Shown in pieces: positions 47,557 through 56,150 of a stretch of 64,000 nucleotides of DNA. Under the pieces are notes generated by a model. It saw only the letters and a program-made list of their open reading frames with translations, made no database searches and was not told where the DNA came from. Source of the stretch: JAXLYE01 sp046351595 (lineage in GTDB: Bacteria; Myxococcota_A; Polyangia; Palsa-1104; JAEUJZ01); NCBI GenBank assembly GCA_046351595.1, contig JAXLYE010000001.1, positions 1,798,001-1,862,000 on the forward strand, given 5' to 3'. Position numbers and translations under genes: made by a program. The number at the start of each line of letters is the position of its first letter. Position 1 is the stretch's first letter.

Positions 47557-48949
47557 CACGCTGCGCCTGTTCGCGGTCGCCGCGCCCGGGACCGAGGCGC
47601 TGGTCGCGTCCGAGCTGCGCGCGCTGCCGGCGATCGATCAAATCGCTCGCAGGGGCATCGTCGAGCAGCCCGGCGGCGTCGAGTGGCAGGGTGATCTCGC
47701 GGCGCTCTATCGCGCCAACCTGCACCTGCGCATCGCGACGCGCCTGCTCGTCCGCCTGGGCGAGCTGCGGGCGCTGCGCTTCGACGAGCTGGTGCGCGGG
47801 CTGGCGAAGCTGCCGTGGCGGCGCTTCGCTCCGACGGGGCCGGCGCAGAGAGGCGAGGTGCCTCTTTTGGTGACCGCGGCCGCGCACCGCTGCCGCCTGA
47901 TCCACACCGGCGCCCTGGCCGAGCGGGTCGCGATCGCGCTCGACCAGGCCGGCGTCGGTGTGCGCCCGATCAGCGCCGAGATGGCCGAGGCCGCGGGGCC
48001 GGACGCCGCGGTGCTGCGCGTGCTCGTGCGCGGCGAGTCGGACCGCTTCACCGTGAGCGTCGACAGCTCGGGCGCGCTCCTGCACCGCCGCGGCTACCGG
48101 CAGGATCCGACGCCGGCGCCGCTGCGCGAGACCCTGGCCGCGGCGCTGCTCGCGCAGCTCGGCTGGCCGTCGTCTCAGGCCGGGACCCGGGCCGAGACCT
48201 CGATTGAGGACGAGGCGCTGTGCGATCCGATGTGCGGCTCGGGCACGCTCTTGATCGAGGGCGCGCTGCTGAAGATGCGGCGGGCGCCGGGGCGCGGCCG
48301 GCGCTTCGCCTTCCACCACTGGCCCGGCTTCGACGAGGCGCTGTGGCGCCGCCTGCTCGACGAGGCGCAGGCGCAGGAGCGGACGCTCGCGCCGGGGCGG
48401 ATCTTCGGCGGCGACCTCGATCCGCAGGCGGTGCAGGCGGCGCAGCGCAACGCCGAGCGCGCGGGCCTCTCGGGCCTGGTCGACCTCACCGTCGCCGACG
48501 TCGCGCGCAGCCGCCTGCCGGCCGGGCGCGGGCCGGGCCTGGTCACCTGCAACCCGCCCTACGGCCTGCGCCTCGGCGCCGGCCGGCCCAACGAAGCGCG
48601 AGAAAACGCTCGAGGACCGCAGCACGGCCGCGGCGGGCCCGATGCGCTCGCGTCGCTGTATCGCGCGCTCGGCCGCTTCGCGCGCAGCCAGCCGGGGTGG
48701 CGCCTGGCGCTCCTGACGACCCGCCCCGCGCTCGCCGCCCTCGCCGGAAAGGTGCAGCGCAGCCACCGCCTGCACAACGGCGGCCTGCTCGTGCACCTGT
48801 GCGCGATCACGCCGCCGCGGCCTGACCGGCGCCCACCGCTACCGCCTGAAGATCTCGGGGAAGGCGTCGCGCACGCCGCCGATCAGGAACTGCACCGCGA
48901 TCGCGACCAGCAACAGCCCCATGACACGCTCGAGGATGGCGCGCCCTGA
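47546..48949 (+). CDS. THUMP-type RNA (guanine-N2) methyltransferase, RlmL/Trm-like
   Basis: A 467-residue protein. The first half (LRLFAVAAPGTEALVASELRAL...) is a ferredoxin-like/THUMP RNA-binding part; the second half is a Rossmann methyltransferase with DPMCGSGTLLIE (motif I) and the catalytic NPPYGLR, typical of RNA guanine-N2 methyltransferases. The target is probably rRNA or tRNA. The last about 40 residues, after CAITPPRP, are Pro/Asp/Gln-rich without homology and lie antisense over the 3' end of the marC-like gene by 111 bases. ATG 47546 overlaps the aminotransferase end, suggesting coupling. Confidence 0.85.
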   Translation: MQADTLRLFAVAAPGTEALVASELRALPAIDQIARRGIVEQPGGVEWQGDLAALYRANLHLRIATRLLVRLGELRALRFDELVRGLAKLPWRRFAPTGPAQRGEVPLLVTAAAHRCRLIHTGALAERVAIALDQAGVGVRPISAEMAEAAGPDAAVLRVLVRGESDRFTVSVDSSGALLHRRGYRQDPTPAPLRETLAAALLAQLGWPSSQAGTRAETSIEDEALCDPMCGSGTLLIEGALLKMRRAPGRGRRFAFHHWPGFDEALWRRLLDEAQAQERTLAPGRIFGGDLDPQAVQAAQRNAERAGLSGLVDLTVADVARSRLPAGRGPGLVTCNPPYGLRLGAGRPNEARENARGPQHGRGGPDALASLYRALGRFARSQPGWRLALLTTRPALAALAGKVQRSHRLHNGGLLVHLCAITPPRPDRRPPLPPEDLGEGVAHAADQELHRDRDQQQPHDTLEDGAP

Positions 48950-49510
48950 GTTGCCGAGGTAGCGGTTGACCAGCCCGGCCGCGCGCAGCATCAAGTACGA
49001 CAGCTGCGCGGTGACCAGGATCGAGGCCGCGAGCAGCACCATCTGCCAGGCGTGATCGGCCTGCGCCACCAGCACCATCACCGTCGCGATCGAGCCCGGC
49101 CCGGCGAGCAGCGGCATGGCCAAAGGCACGATCGCCACGTCGGGCTTGGCCTGCGCCTCGGTCATCTCCTTGCCGCTGGTGCGGGTGCGCGCCGGCATCG
49201 AGCGCAGCATGTCGAGCGCGGTCATCGACAAGAGGATGCCGCCGGCGATCTTGAAGGCGGCCAGCGTCAGCGAGAACAGCTTGAAGATCAGGCCGCCGCC
49301 GAGCATGAAGGTGAGGAGGATCGCCGCCGAGATGATGCAGGCGCGGCCCGCCATCTTCTTGCGCTTCTCGTCGCTGTCGCCCTCGGTGATGGTGATGAAC
49401 ACGGGGACGACGGCGATCGGATCGACGACGAAGAAGATGGCAGAGAAGGCGACCACGCCGTAGCTGACCAGGTCTTTGATGGCGGGCGCCTGCAGCGTGA
49501 GCGCAGACAT
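48839..49510 (-). CDS. MarC/UPF0056 family integral membrane protein
   Basis: A 223-residue membrane protein with six predicted helices. FFVVDPIAVVPVFITIT and MPLLAGPGSIATVMVL are the two halves of the family signature, an internal repeat of NPxG-like loops. Despite the name MarC, members are not clearly linked to drug resistance, and the function is unknown. It is divergent from gshB with a 29-base gap, and its stop lies within the antisense end of the RNA methyltransferase gene. Confidence 0.88.
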   Translation of the reverse strand: MSALTLQAPAIKDLVSYGVVAFSAIFFVVDPIAVVPVFITITEGDSDEKRKKMAGRACIISAAILLTFMLGGGLIFKLFSLTLAAFKIAGGILLSMTALDMLRSMPARTRTSGKEMTEAQAKPDVAIVPLAMPLLAGPGSIATVMVLVAQADHAWQMVLLAASILVTAQLSYLMLRAAGLVNRYLGNSGRAILERVMGLLLVAIAVQFLIGGVRDAFPEIFRR

Positions 49511-49539
49511 GAGCGCAGTGTATCGGATACGATGCCCGC

Positions 49540-50490
49540 ATGCGCCTGCTCGCCATCATCGACCCGCCGCACCTCTTGAAGCCGCAGAGCGACACCACGG
49601 TCGCCATCCTCGACGAGGCCGTGCGCCGCGGGCACGAGGTCAGCATCTGCGAGATCAACGACCTGTGGCTCAACGGCGAGCCCGGCGCCGATGTGCGCAG
49701 GGTGCTCGCCACAAGCCGCACCACCCGCCCCGCGCTGACGGTCAGCGACGAGCGCGTGCCGCAGCCGCTGTCGTCCTTCCACTCGGTGCTGATGCGCAAG
49801 GACCCGCCGTTCGACCCGATCTACCTGTGGGCGACGCAGATCCTCGAGCACGCACGCGGCAAGACGCTGCTCGTCAACGACCCGCGCGGGCTGCGCGAGG
49901 CCAACGAGAAGCTGTACATCTTCCACTTCCCCGACCTCATCCCGCCGACCATCGTCACCCGCCGCCTCGACGAGATCCGCCGGTTCCAGGAGGCGCAGGG
50001 CGGGCAGCTCGTGCTAAAGCCGCTCGACGGCTTCGGCGGCGCCGCGGTGTTCCTCTTGAAGCAGGGTGACGTCAACAGCAACGCGCTGCTCGAAACCTCG
50101 ACGCTGAACGGCCAGCGCTGGGTCATGGCGCAGCGCTACCTGCCCGAGGGCAAGCGCGGCGACAAGCGCATCCTGCTGCTCGACGGCGAGCCGCTGGGCG
50201 CGCTCTTGCGCGTGCCGGCCGAGAACGATCTGCGCTCGAACATGGCGGTCGGCGGCGCGCCGGCCGAGACCACGCTGACCGAGCGCGACCACGAGATCAT
50301 CGCGCGCGTGCGGCCGCGGCTGCAAAAGGACGGGCTGCACTTCGTCGGCCTCGACGTCATCGGCGGCTACCTGAGCGAGGTCAACGTCACCTCACCGACC
50401 GGCATCCAGGCCATCAACCGCCTGAGCGGCTCCCGGCTCGAGACCCACATCCTCGACTGGCTCGAGCGGCGGGCCCCGCACAGCGCCTGA
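49540..50490 (+). CDS. gshB: Glutathione synthetase
   Basis: A 316-residue ATP-grasp ligase that joins glycine to gamma-glutamylcysteine. MRKDPPFDPIYLWAT, LVNDPRGLREANEK, PLDGFGGAAVF and the C-terminal DVIGGYLSEVNVTSPTGIQAI are characteristic of GshB. The length agrees with bacterial homologues (about 315). No gshA is seen nearby. Its presence, with the cysteine operon at 36-39 kb, suggests active thiol metabolism. Confidence 0.95.
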   Translation: MRLLAIIDPPHLLKPQSDTTVAILDEAVRRGHEVSICEINDLWLNGEPGADVRRVLATSRTTRPALTVSDERVPQPLSSFHSVLMRKDPPFDPIYLWATQILEHARGKTLLVNDPRGLREANEKLYIFHFPDLIPPTIVTRRLDEIRRFQEAQGGQLVLKPLDGFGGAAVFLLKQGDVNSNALLETSTLNGQRWVMAQRYLPEGKRGDKRILLLDGEPLGALLRVPAENDLRSNMAVGGAPAETTLTERDHEIIARVRPRLQKDGLHFVGLDVIGGYLSEVNVTSPTGIQAINRLSGSRLETHILDWLERRAPHSA

Positions 50491-50550
50491 TCTTTTTCGG
50501 CACCGCGGCGCGGCGGGCGCGGCGCGCGGCGCGGCGGCATCCCACGGGGC

Positions 50551-52080
50551 ATGGCCTCTCCTGCTCCGCTGTTCCCTCCGACCCCGCCCTCCGGACTCGA
50601 CTGGCCCGAGGGCTGCCCGGTGGATCCGCGCCGCGTCGTGGTGCTGCGCGAGGGCGCGCCGCGGCCGCGCGGCCGCTATGTCTTGTACTGGTGTCAGGTG
50701 CAGAAGCGCGCCGAGTGGCACCCCGGCCTCGACTATGCGGCGGCGCAGGCCGATGCGCTGGGCCTGCCGCTGGTCGTCTACGAGGGGCTGCGGCCCGACT
50801 ATCCGCACGCCAGCTGGCGCCACCACCGCTTCATCCTCGACGGCACGCGCCAGCTCGGCGAGCGCCTGGCCGGCCGCGGCATCGCCCACTACTTCTACCT
50901 CGAGCCGGCCGCGGCGCCGCGCCGCCGCATCGTGCAGGAGCTCGGCGCCGCCGCCGCGCTGGTCGTGACCGACGACTACCCGGCGTTCATCGTGCCCGGC
51001 CACAACCGCGCCGCCGCCGCGCAGCTCGACTGCCCGCTGCACGCCGTCGACAGCTCGGGCATCGCGCCGCTGCGCGCCTTCCCGCCGTGTGTCGCGGCGT
51101 TCTCGCTGCGCCCGAAGCTGCGCGCGCTCTTGCCCGAGCTGCTGGCGCAGCCGGATCCGCGGCGGTTGCCGCACCGCGACTCGCTCGATCTCAAGCTCAA
51201 GCTGCCGCCCGGTCTCTTGCGTGGCGACTCGCTGCCCGACGACGCCGACGAGCTCGATCGCCTGGTCGCGGCGGCGGGGCTGCGGAGCGCGGCGCTCGCT
51301 GTCCGGCCGGCGCCCGGGGTGCGCGGCGGCCGTCGCGCCGGGCTCGAGCGGCTGCACCGCTTCATCCAGCACAACCTGCGCGGCTACGCCGACGGGCGCA
51401 ACCGCGCGGACCACGACGTGACCTCGAACCTCAGCCCGTACCTGCACTACGGCATGCTCTCGCCCGTCGAGATCGCGCACGCCGTGCGCGCCGCGGCGCC
51501 AGCGGGCGACGGCAACGTCGAGGCCTTTTTGGAGGAGCTTCTGGTGCGGCGCGAGCTCGCGCTGAACTTCTGCCACCACCAGCCCGCGCACCGCAGCCTG
51601 TCTGCTCTGCCGGCCTGGGCGCAGGAGAACCTTGTGCGCCACGCCGCGGATCCGCGCCGGACGAGCTACGACCTGCCGACGCTGGAGCGCGCGGCGACGG
51701 GCGATCCGCTGTGGAACGCGGTGCAGGCCGAGCTCGCCGAGCGCGGCGAGCCGCACGGCTACCTGCGCATGCTCTGGGGCAAGAAGATCATCGAGTGGGC
51801 GCCGACCTACGAGCAGGCGCTGCAGTGGATGATCCTCTTGAACGATCGCTACGCCTACGACGGGCGCGACGCGGTTTCGTATGCCAACTTCCTGTGGTGC
51901 TTCGGGCTGCACGATCGGCCGTTCCCGCGCCGCCCGGTGTTCGGCGTGATGCGGCCGATGTCGTCGGCCTCGACCGGCCGCAAGGCACACGGCGACGGCT
52001 ACATCGCGCGGATCCGCGACGAGGTGCGCGCATCGAAGGAGCAGGCGCGGCGTCGCGACTCGCTGCCCGGTCTCGCTTGA
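50551..52080 (+). CDS. Deoxyribodipyrimidine photolyase, class II type
   Basis: A 509-residue light-driven DNA-repair enzyme that splits cyclobutane pyrimidine dimers with FAD. The class II features VLYWCQVQKRAEWHPGL, ELLVRRELALNFC and HGYLRMLWGKKIIEWAPTYEQAL are clear, and the C-terminal DGRDAVSYANFLWCFGLHDRPF matches the FAD region in position though not exactly (class II usually has a longer GVHDQGW-type end). The first 30 residues are Pro-rich. ATG 50551. Confidence 0.92.
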   Translation: MASPAPLFPPTPPSGLDWPEGCPVDPRRVVVLREGAPRPRGRYVLYWCQVQKRAEWHPGLDYAAAQADALGLPLVVYEGLRPDYPHASWRHHRFILDGTRQLGERLAGRGIAHYFYLEPAAAPRRRIVQELGAAAALVVTDDYPAFIVPGHNRAAAAQLDCPLHAVDSSGIAPLRAFPPCVAAFSLRPKLRALLPELLAQPDPRRLPHRDSLDLKLKLPPGLLRGDSLPDDADELDRLVAAAGLRSAALAVRPAPGVRGGRRAGLERLHRFIQHNLRGYADGRNRADHDVTSNLSPYLHYGMLSPVEIAHAVRAAAPAGDGNVEAFLEELLVRRELALNFCHHQPAHRSLSALPAWAQENLVRHAADPRRTSYDLPTLERAATGDPLWNAVQAELAERGEPHGYLRMLWGKKIIEWAPTYEQALQWMILLNDRYAYDGRDAVSYANFLWCFGLHDRPFPRRPVFGVMRPMSSASTGRKAHGDGYIARIRDEVRASKEQARRRDSLPGLA

Positions 52081-52122
52081 CCCTGCTTGACGTCGGGGCC
52101 GGGGCCGGATAACTGGCTCACC

Positions 52123-52989
52123 ATGGCAAAAAAGCCGGCGCCCGCGCCGAAAAAAGTTCCCGCACCCGCGACCGCCAAGAAGACCCCGCCCGCTCCCAAA
52201 GCCGCGCCCCCGAGTCCGGCGAAGCTCAGCCCGGCGGCGAAGCCCGCGCCCGTCGCCAAAGCGGCCAACAAGGCGGGCGCCGCCAAGCCCCCGCGCGCGC
52301 GCCGCATCGGCCCCGCCGAGCGCGAGCGCATCACCCGCATCCTCGACCTGCTCGACGAGCTGTACCCGAACGCGCACTGCGAGCTGAACTTCACAAACCC
52401 CTTTGATCTACTGGTCGCGGTGGTGCTATCGGCGCAGTGCACCGACGACCGCGTGAACCAGGTGACGCCGGCGCTGTTCGCGCGCTTCCCGGATGCGCCG
52501 GCGCTGATGCAGAGCGACGTGGCCGAGCTCGAGGGGCTGATCCGCTCGACCGGCTTCTTCCGCAACAAGGCCAAGAACATCCGCGACGCCGCCAAGAAGA
52601 TCGTCGAGAAGTTCGGCGGCGAGGTGCCGCGCACGATGGACGAGCTCTTGACGCTGCCCGGCGTGGCGCGCAAGACCGCGAACGTGGTGCTCGGCACCGC
52701 CTACGGGATCCCGTCGGGCATCGCCGTCGACACGCACGTGCAGCGGCTGTCGCAGCGCATCGGCATGACGAAGCACGAGGATCCGGTGAAGATCGAGAAG
52801 GATCTGATGGAGCTTTGGCCCAAGGAGCGCTGGATCATGTCCGGGCACCGCCTGATCTGGCACGGGCGGCGCGTCTGCTTCGCGCGCAAGCCGAGCTGCG
52901 GCACGTGCCGCCTGGCGCCGCTGTGCCCCTCGGCCGGCCACGCCAAGGACGCCCCGAGCGGCACCACGCCGACCGGAGGCGCGCAGTGA
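52123..52989 (+). CDS. nth: Endonuclease III (DNA glycosylase/AP lyase) with Lys/Pro/Ala tail
   Basis: A 288-residue base-excision-repair enzyme for oxidised pyrimidines. Helix-hairpin-helix LPGVARKTANVVL contains the catalytic Lys, and GIAVDTHVQRLSQRIG has the catalytic Asp. The [4Fe-4S] ligands follow as C-x6-C-x2-C-x5-C (CFARKPSC, GTC, RLAPLC). The first 55 residues are a Lys/Ala/Pro-rich, histone-like tail that may bind DNA. ATG 52123 is preferred over 52087. The stop overlaps the start of the Nudix gene as GTGA. Confidence 0.95.
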   Translation: MAKKPAPAPKKVPAPATAKKTPPAPKAAPPSPAKLSPAAKPAPVAKAANKAGAAKPPRARRIGPAERERITRILDLLDELYPNAHCELNFTNPFDLLVAVVLSAQCTDDRVNQVTPALFARFPDAPALMQSDVAELEGLIRSTGFFRNKAKNIRDAAKKIVEKFGGEVPRTMDELLTLPGVARKTANVVLGTAYGIPSGIAVDTHVQRLSQRIGMTKHEDPVKIEKDLMELWPKERWIMSGHRLIWHGRRVCFARKPSCGTCRLAPLCPSAGHAKDAPSGTTPTGGAQ

Positions 52990-53420
52990 GCGCCGGGTCC
53001 GTCCAAAACCCGGCCCCGCCGTCGCGGCCGCAGGTCGCGGTCGGCGCCGTGGTGCTCGACGAGGCCGGGCGCGTGCTCCTGATCCAGCGCGGGCAGCTGC
53101 CGGCCAAGGGCCGCTGGACCGTGCCCGGCGGTCGCGTCGAGTTCGGCGAGACGCTTACGCAGGCGCTCCTGCGCGAGCTTGAGGCCGAGACCGGGATGAC
53201 CGGGCGCGTCGGCGCGCTGTGCGAGGTCTTCGAGTACATCGACGAGCGCTTCCACTACGTCATCCTCGACTACCTGGTCCACGAGCCGCGCGGCACGCTC
53301 GCGGCCGGCGAGGACGCGGCGGACGCGCGCTTCTTCACGCTCGACGAGATCGCGGCGCTCGAGACGACGGACGGGCTGCTCGCGGTGCTGAAGCGAGCGA
53401 TCGTCCACGCTGCGCGCTAG
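52986..53420 (+). CDS. Nudix hydrolase
   Basis: A 144-residue pyrophosphohydrolase. The Nudix box reads GGRVEFGETLTQALLRELEAETGM (given in parts: GRVEFGE, then RELEAETGM), with one of the tandem Glu replaced by Ala, which may affect metal binding slightly. The closest resemblance is to ADP-ribose or nucleotide-sugar type Nudix enzymes. It uses GTG 52986, overlapping the nth stop by 3 bases, so it is coupled. Its last codons and stop lie inside a 17-bp tandem array. Confidence 0.9.
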   Translation: MSAGSVQNPAPPSRPQVAVGAVVLDEAGRVLLIQRGQLPAKGRWTVPGGRVEFGETLTQALLRELEAETGMTGRVGALCEVFEYIDERFHYVILDYLVHEPRGTLAAGEDAADARFFTLDEIAALETTDGLLAVLKRAIVHAAR

Positions 53421-53563
53421 GCCACGCTGCGCGCCAGGCCACGCTGCTCGCCAGGCCACGCTGCTCGCCAGGCCACGCTGCTCGCCAGGCCACGCTGCTC
53501 GCCAGGCCACGCTGCTCACCAGGCCGCGCTGCTCGCCAGGCCGCGCCGCGCGCCAGGCCGCTC
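53402..53563. repeat. 17-bp tandem array filling the gap between two convergent genes
   Basis: The unit is AGGCCACGCTGCTCGCC. Copies start at 53419, 53436, 53453, 53470, 53487, 53504, 53521, 53538 and 53555, with a diverged copy at 53402 that codes the last residues of the Nudix protein. The TAG of that gene arises from CCAGG changed to CTAGG. The final partial copy reaches the stop codon of the methyltransferase on the other strand. Six copies are identical or nearly so, so expansion is recent. Confidence 0.95.
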
Positions 53564-54269
53564 AGCCCTGAAGGCGCGCGCGTGCGGTCAGGCCGCCGCG
53601 CTGCTCGGCCTCGCCGAGGTCGTCGCCCTCGCGCCAGGGCCACTGCATCGCCGCGACCTTGGGCAGGTAGTGGCGGACGATGCGCGCGGTCAGGCCGCTC
53701 AGGTAGCGCGTGCCGAAGCCGAACAGGGCGCCGAACCACGGGTCCATGAAGTCGTGGCGGGCGCAGTGCGCCTCGATGGTGAAGCCGTGCGCCGCGAGCT
53801 TGTCGCGCAGCTCGTCGCCGCGGTAGCGCCGCTCGTGGCCGACGACCTTGTCGTAGTAGGTGAAGTAGCCCGGGTTCATCGGGCACGAGAAGAACATCAC
53901 GCCGCCCGGCCGCAGCACACGCCGGATCTCGCCGAGCAGCTCGCCGTCGGCCTCGACGTGCTCGAGCACCTCGAACAGGCACACCAGATCGAAGCTCTGG
54001 TCGGGCAGCGGCAGCGGCGAGGCGGCGCGCACGCAGCGGCCGCCGCGCTCGTGCAGGGCGTGCAGCGCCACGCTCGACAGGTCGAGGAAGGTGGTGCCTT
54101 CGATCGGCAGGTGCGGGAACATGCCGGGCCCGATCTCGAGCACGCGCTCGGCCTTCTCGTAGAAGGGCTCGATCTCGCGCCAGACCGCCCAGCCGTCGTG
54201 CGGGAAGAGCCGGTAGTGGCTCCACATGTCCTCGTAGATGCGGTGGTTTCGCTCGGCGGCGGCGTTCAT
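53562..54269 (-). CDS. SAM-dependent methyltransferase
   Basis: A 235-residue class I methyltransferase (Methyltransf_11/25 type): VLEIGPGMFPH (motif I), FDLVCLFEVLEHV, and LRPGGVMFFSCP as post-motif strands. The YYDKVVGHERRY region and a hydrophobic C-terminus resemble small-molecule or lipid-linked sugar methyltransferases, but the substrate is unknown. ATG 54269; an in-frame ATG 12 bases upstream is possible. It is divergent from the TPR-methyltransferase gene with a 64-base gap. Confidence 0.85.
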   Translation of the reverse strand: MNAAAERNHRIYEDMWSHYRLFPHDGWAVWREIEPFYEKAERVLEIGPGMFPHLPIEGTTFLDLSSVALHALHERGGRCVRAASPLPLPDQSFDLVCLFEVLEHVEADGELLGEIRRVLRPGGVMFFSCPMNPGYFTYYDKVVGHERRYRGDELRDKLAAHGFTIEAHCARHDFMDPWFGALFGFGTRYLSGLTARIVRHYLPKVAAMQWPWREGDDLGEAEQRGGLTARARLQG

Positions 54270-54333
54270 GGCCGTCACCATAACACCGTTCGCGCGCGGG
54301 CCGGAGCCGCGGCCGCTCTGCGATACTCGGGGC

Positions 54334-55869
54334 ATGGGAGACTTCCGCCCGCAGAAGGTCCTGTCGCGCGCCATGGCGCTGCACCAGGCCGGCAAGTACG
54401 CCGAGGCCGACGCCCTGTACCGCAAGATCCTCGACGCGGTGCCCGAGCACGGGGACGCGCTGCACATGGCCGGCGTGCTCGCCTACCAGACCGGCAAGCC
54501 GCAGCGCGCGCTGGCGCTGATCACGCGCGCCCGCCGCCACTTCCCGCAGATGCCCGAGCTGCACAACCACCTCGGGCTGGTGCTGCAGGCGCTGGGCCGG
54601 GGCGACGAGGCCGAGGTGGAGTATAAGACCGCGCTGGCGCTGCGGCCGGGCTTTGCCGAGGCGCACCACAGCTACGGCGCGCTGCTGCTCGCGCGCGGCC
54701 AGGCCGAGGCCGCGTACCGGCACGTAAGCCTCGCGGTGCGGCTCAGGCCCGACGATGCGAACCTGCACAATACGCTGGGCAACGTGCTGCAGGCGCTCGG
54801 GCGGCCGGCCGATGCGGTCGGCTGCTACGAGCGCGCGCTGCAGCTCTCGCCGCAGCTGGCGATGGCGATGGTGAACCTCGGCAACGCGCTGCGCGCGCTC
54901 AAGCAGCTCGAGGCCGCGGCGGTGTGGTACGAGCGCGCAATGGCGGCCGACCCGCGCGAGGGCAACGCCTGCCTGTACCTCGGCGCGACGCTGGACCGCC
55001 TCGGCCGGCGCGAGGCCTCGGCCGCCGCGTTCGAAGAGGCGCTGCGCCGCCGCCCGGGCTGGAGCGAGGCGCAGTTCTTCCTCGGCGCCCTGCGCAACAG
55101 CGCGGTAAAGAGCGAGCCCCCGGCCGCGGCGCCCGCGCCCGTGCCGGTGCCCGCCGCCGCGCCGCCGGGCTACGTCGCGCAGCTGTTCGACGGCTACGCC
55201 GCCGGCTTCGACCAGCACCTGACCGAGCGGCTGCAGTACCGCGGGCCGGAGCTGCTCTACCAGGCGCTGGCGCCGCACCTGCCCGAGCGGCCGCTCGACG
55301 TGCTCGATCTGGGCTGCGGCACCGGGCTGCTCGCGCCGCTCGTGCGGCGGCATGCGGCGCGGCTCGGCGGCGTCGATCTGTCGGCCGGCATGCTGGCGCA
55401 GGCGCAGCGCCGCGGCCTGTACGACGAGCTGGTGCGCGGCGATCTGGTCGAGCTCCTGCGCGCGCGCCCGGCCGCGTACGACGTGCTCGTGGCCGCGGAC
55501 GTGCTGATCTACCTGGGCGATCTCGAGCCGCTGTTCCGCGCCGCGATGGGCGCCTTGCGACCGCCCGGGCTGTTCGCCTTCACCGTCGAGGCCCCGCGCC
55601 GCGGCGGCCAGGACGTCCAGGACGGCCAAGGCGGGGGCGAAGCCAGCGGGCCGGGTGAGGTCCCGGACGTCGTGCTGCAGCCGACGCGCCGCTACGCGCA
55701 CTCGGCCGCGTACGTGCGGCGGCTGGCCGCGGCGCACGGCTTCGTCGTGCTCATTCAGACAGACGCGGTGCTGCGGCGCCAGAGCGGCGAGGACATCGCC
55801 GGCCACATCGTGGTGCTGCAGACGTCGGCGGCCGAGCCCGCGCCGCCCCCGTCGCCGCGCACGCCCTAG
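54334..55869 (+). CDS. TPR-repeat protein fused to a methyltransferase
   Basis: A 511-residue protein. The first 280 residues are about seven tetratricopeptide repeats (patterns such as AMALHQAGKYAEADALYRKIL and LHNTLGNVLQALGRPADAVGCYERAL), a protein-binding scaffold. After a Pro/Ala linker, a methyltransferase domain has VLDLGCGTGLLAPLV (motif I), GVDLSAGM, and LFAFTVEAP. This layout is known from methyltransferases that modify proteins bound by TPRs. The target is unknown. Start ATG 54334. Downstream lies the terminator-like repeat array. Confidence 0.9.
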   Translation: MGDFRPQKVLSRAMALHQAGKYAEADALYRKILDAVPEHGDALHMAGVLAYQTGKPQRALALITRARRHFPQMPELHNHLGLVLQALGRGDEAEVEYKTALALRPGFAEAHHSYGALLLARGQAEAAYRHVSLAVRLRPDDANLHNTLGNVLQALGRPADAVGCYERALQLSPQLAMAMVNLGNALRALKQLEAAAVWYERAMAADPREGNACLYLGATLDRLGRREASAAAFEEALRRRPGWSEAQFFLGALRNSAVKSEPPAAAPAPVPVPAAAPPGYVAQLFDGYAAGFDQHLTERLQYRGPELLYQALAPHLPERPLDVLDLGCGTGLLAPLVRRHAARLGGVDLSAGMLAQAQRRGLYDELVRGDLVELLRARPAAYDVLVAADVLIYLGDLEPLFRAAMGALRPPGLFAFTVEAPRRGGQDVQDGQGGGEASGPGEVPDVVLQPTRRYAHSAAYVRRLAAAHGFVVLIQTDAVLRRQSGEDIAGHIVVLQTSAAEPAPPPSPRTP

Positions 55870-56150
55870 TCGGTCGCGCCGTCGCGCCGTCGCGCCGTCG
55901 CCTGGTCGACCGACCGGTCGGTTTCCTGGTCGACCGACCGGTCGCTTTTTTGGTCGACCGACCGGTCGCTTTTTGTCGCTCGCTCGCGCGCTGCCGGGTC
56001 GACCGACCGGTCGGTCAGTCGGCCGAGGCCGGTCGCCGCGGCAGGTTTTTGGCGTTTGTGCGCGGCTCCCCTTACGCTGGCTCATCCACAACGCAAGCAC
56101 GTCCTGAACGTAAGCCCGAACGTGCGCCCGAATGTAGAAGGAGCCTCGCC
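55870..56150 (+). other. Intergenic region with tandem palindromes
   Basis: A 281-base stretch. It begins with 8-base GTCGCGCC repeats (about 55873-55900), then the GACC/GGTC palindromes listed separately, and ends with the upstream region of the MAPEG gene, with AGAAGGAG ahead of ATG 56151. No gene seen. Confidence 0.5.
55904..56013 (+). terminator. Tandem intrinsic-terminator-like palindromes
   Basis: The 17-base unit GGTCGACCGACCGGTCG begins at 55904, 55928, 55952 and 55997. Each can fold as CGACC-GACC-GGTCG (5-bp stem, 4-base loop). Units 1 to 3 are spaced 24 bases and are followed by GTTTCC, CTTTTTT and CTTTTT, so units 2 and 3 have the form of rho-independent terminators on the plus strand. 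They lie 35 bases and more after the TPR-methyltransferase stop. Confidence 0.65.

Noticed and set aside
47546..48949. Stop of the RNA methyltransferase gene placed earlier, before marC
   Set aside because: No earlier stop codon exists in frame; the antisense overlap has to be accepted unless a sequencing error is present.
53402..53563. CRISPR-like or mobile-element repeat
   Set aside because: Direct tandem copies without spacers; no terminal inverted repeats or transposase nearby.
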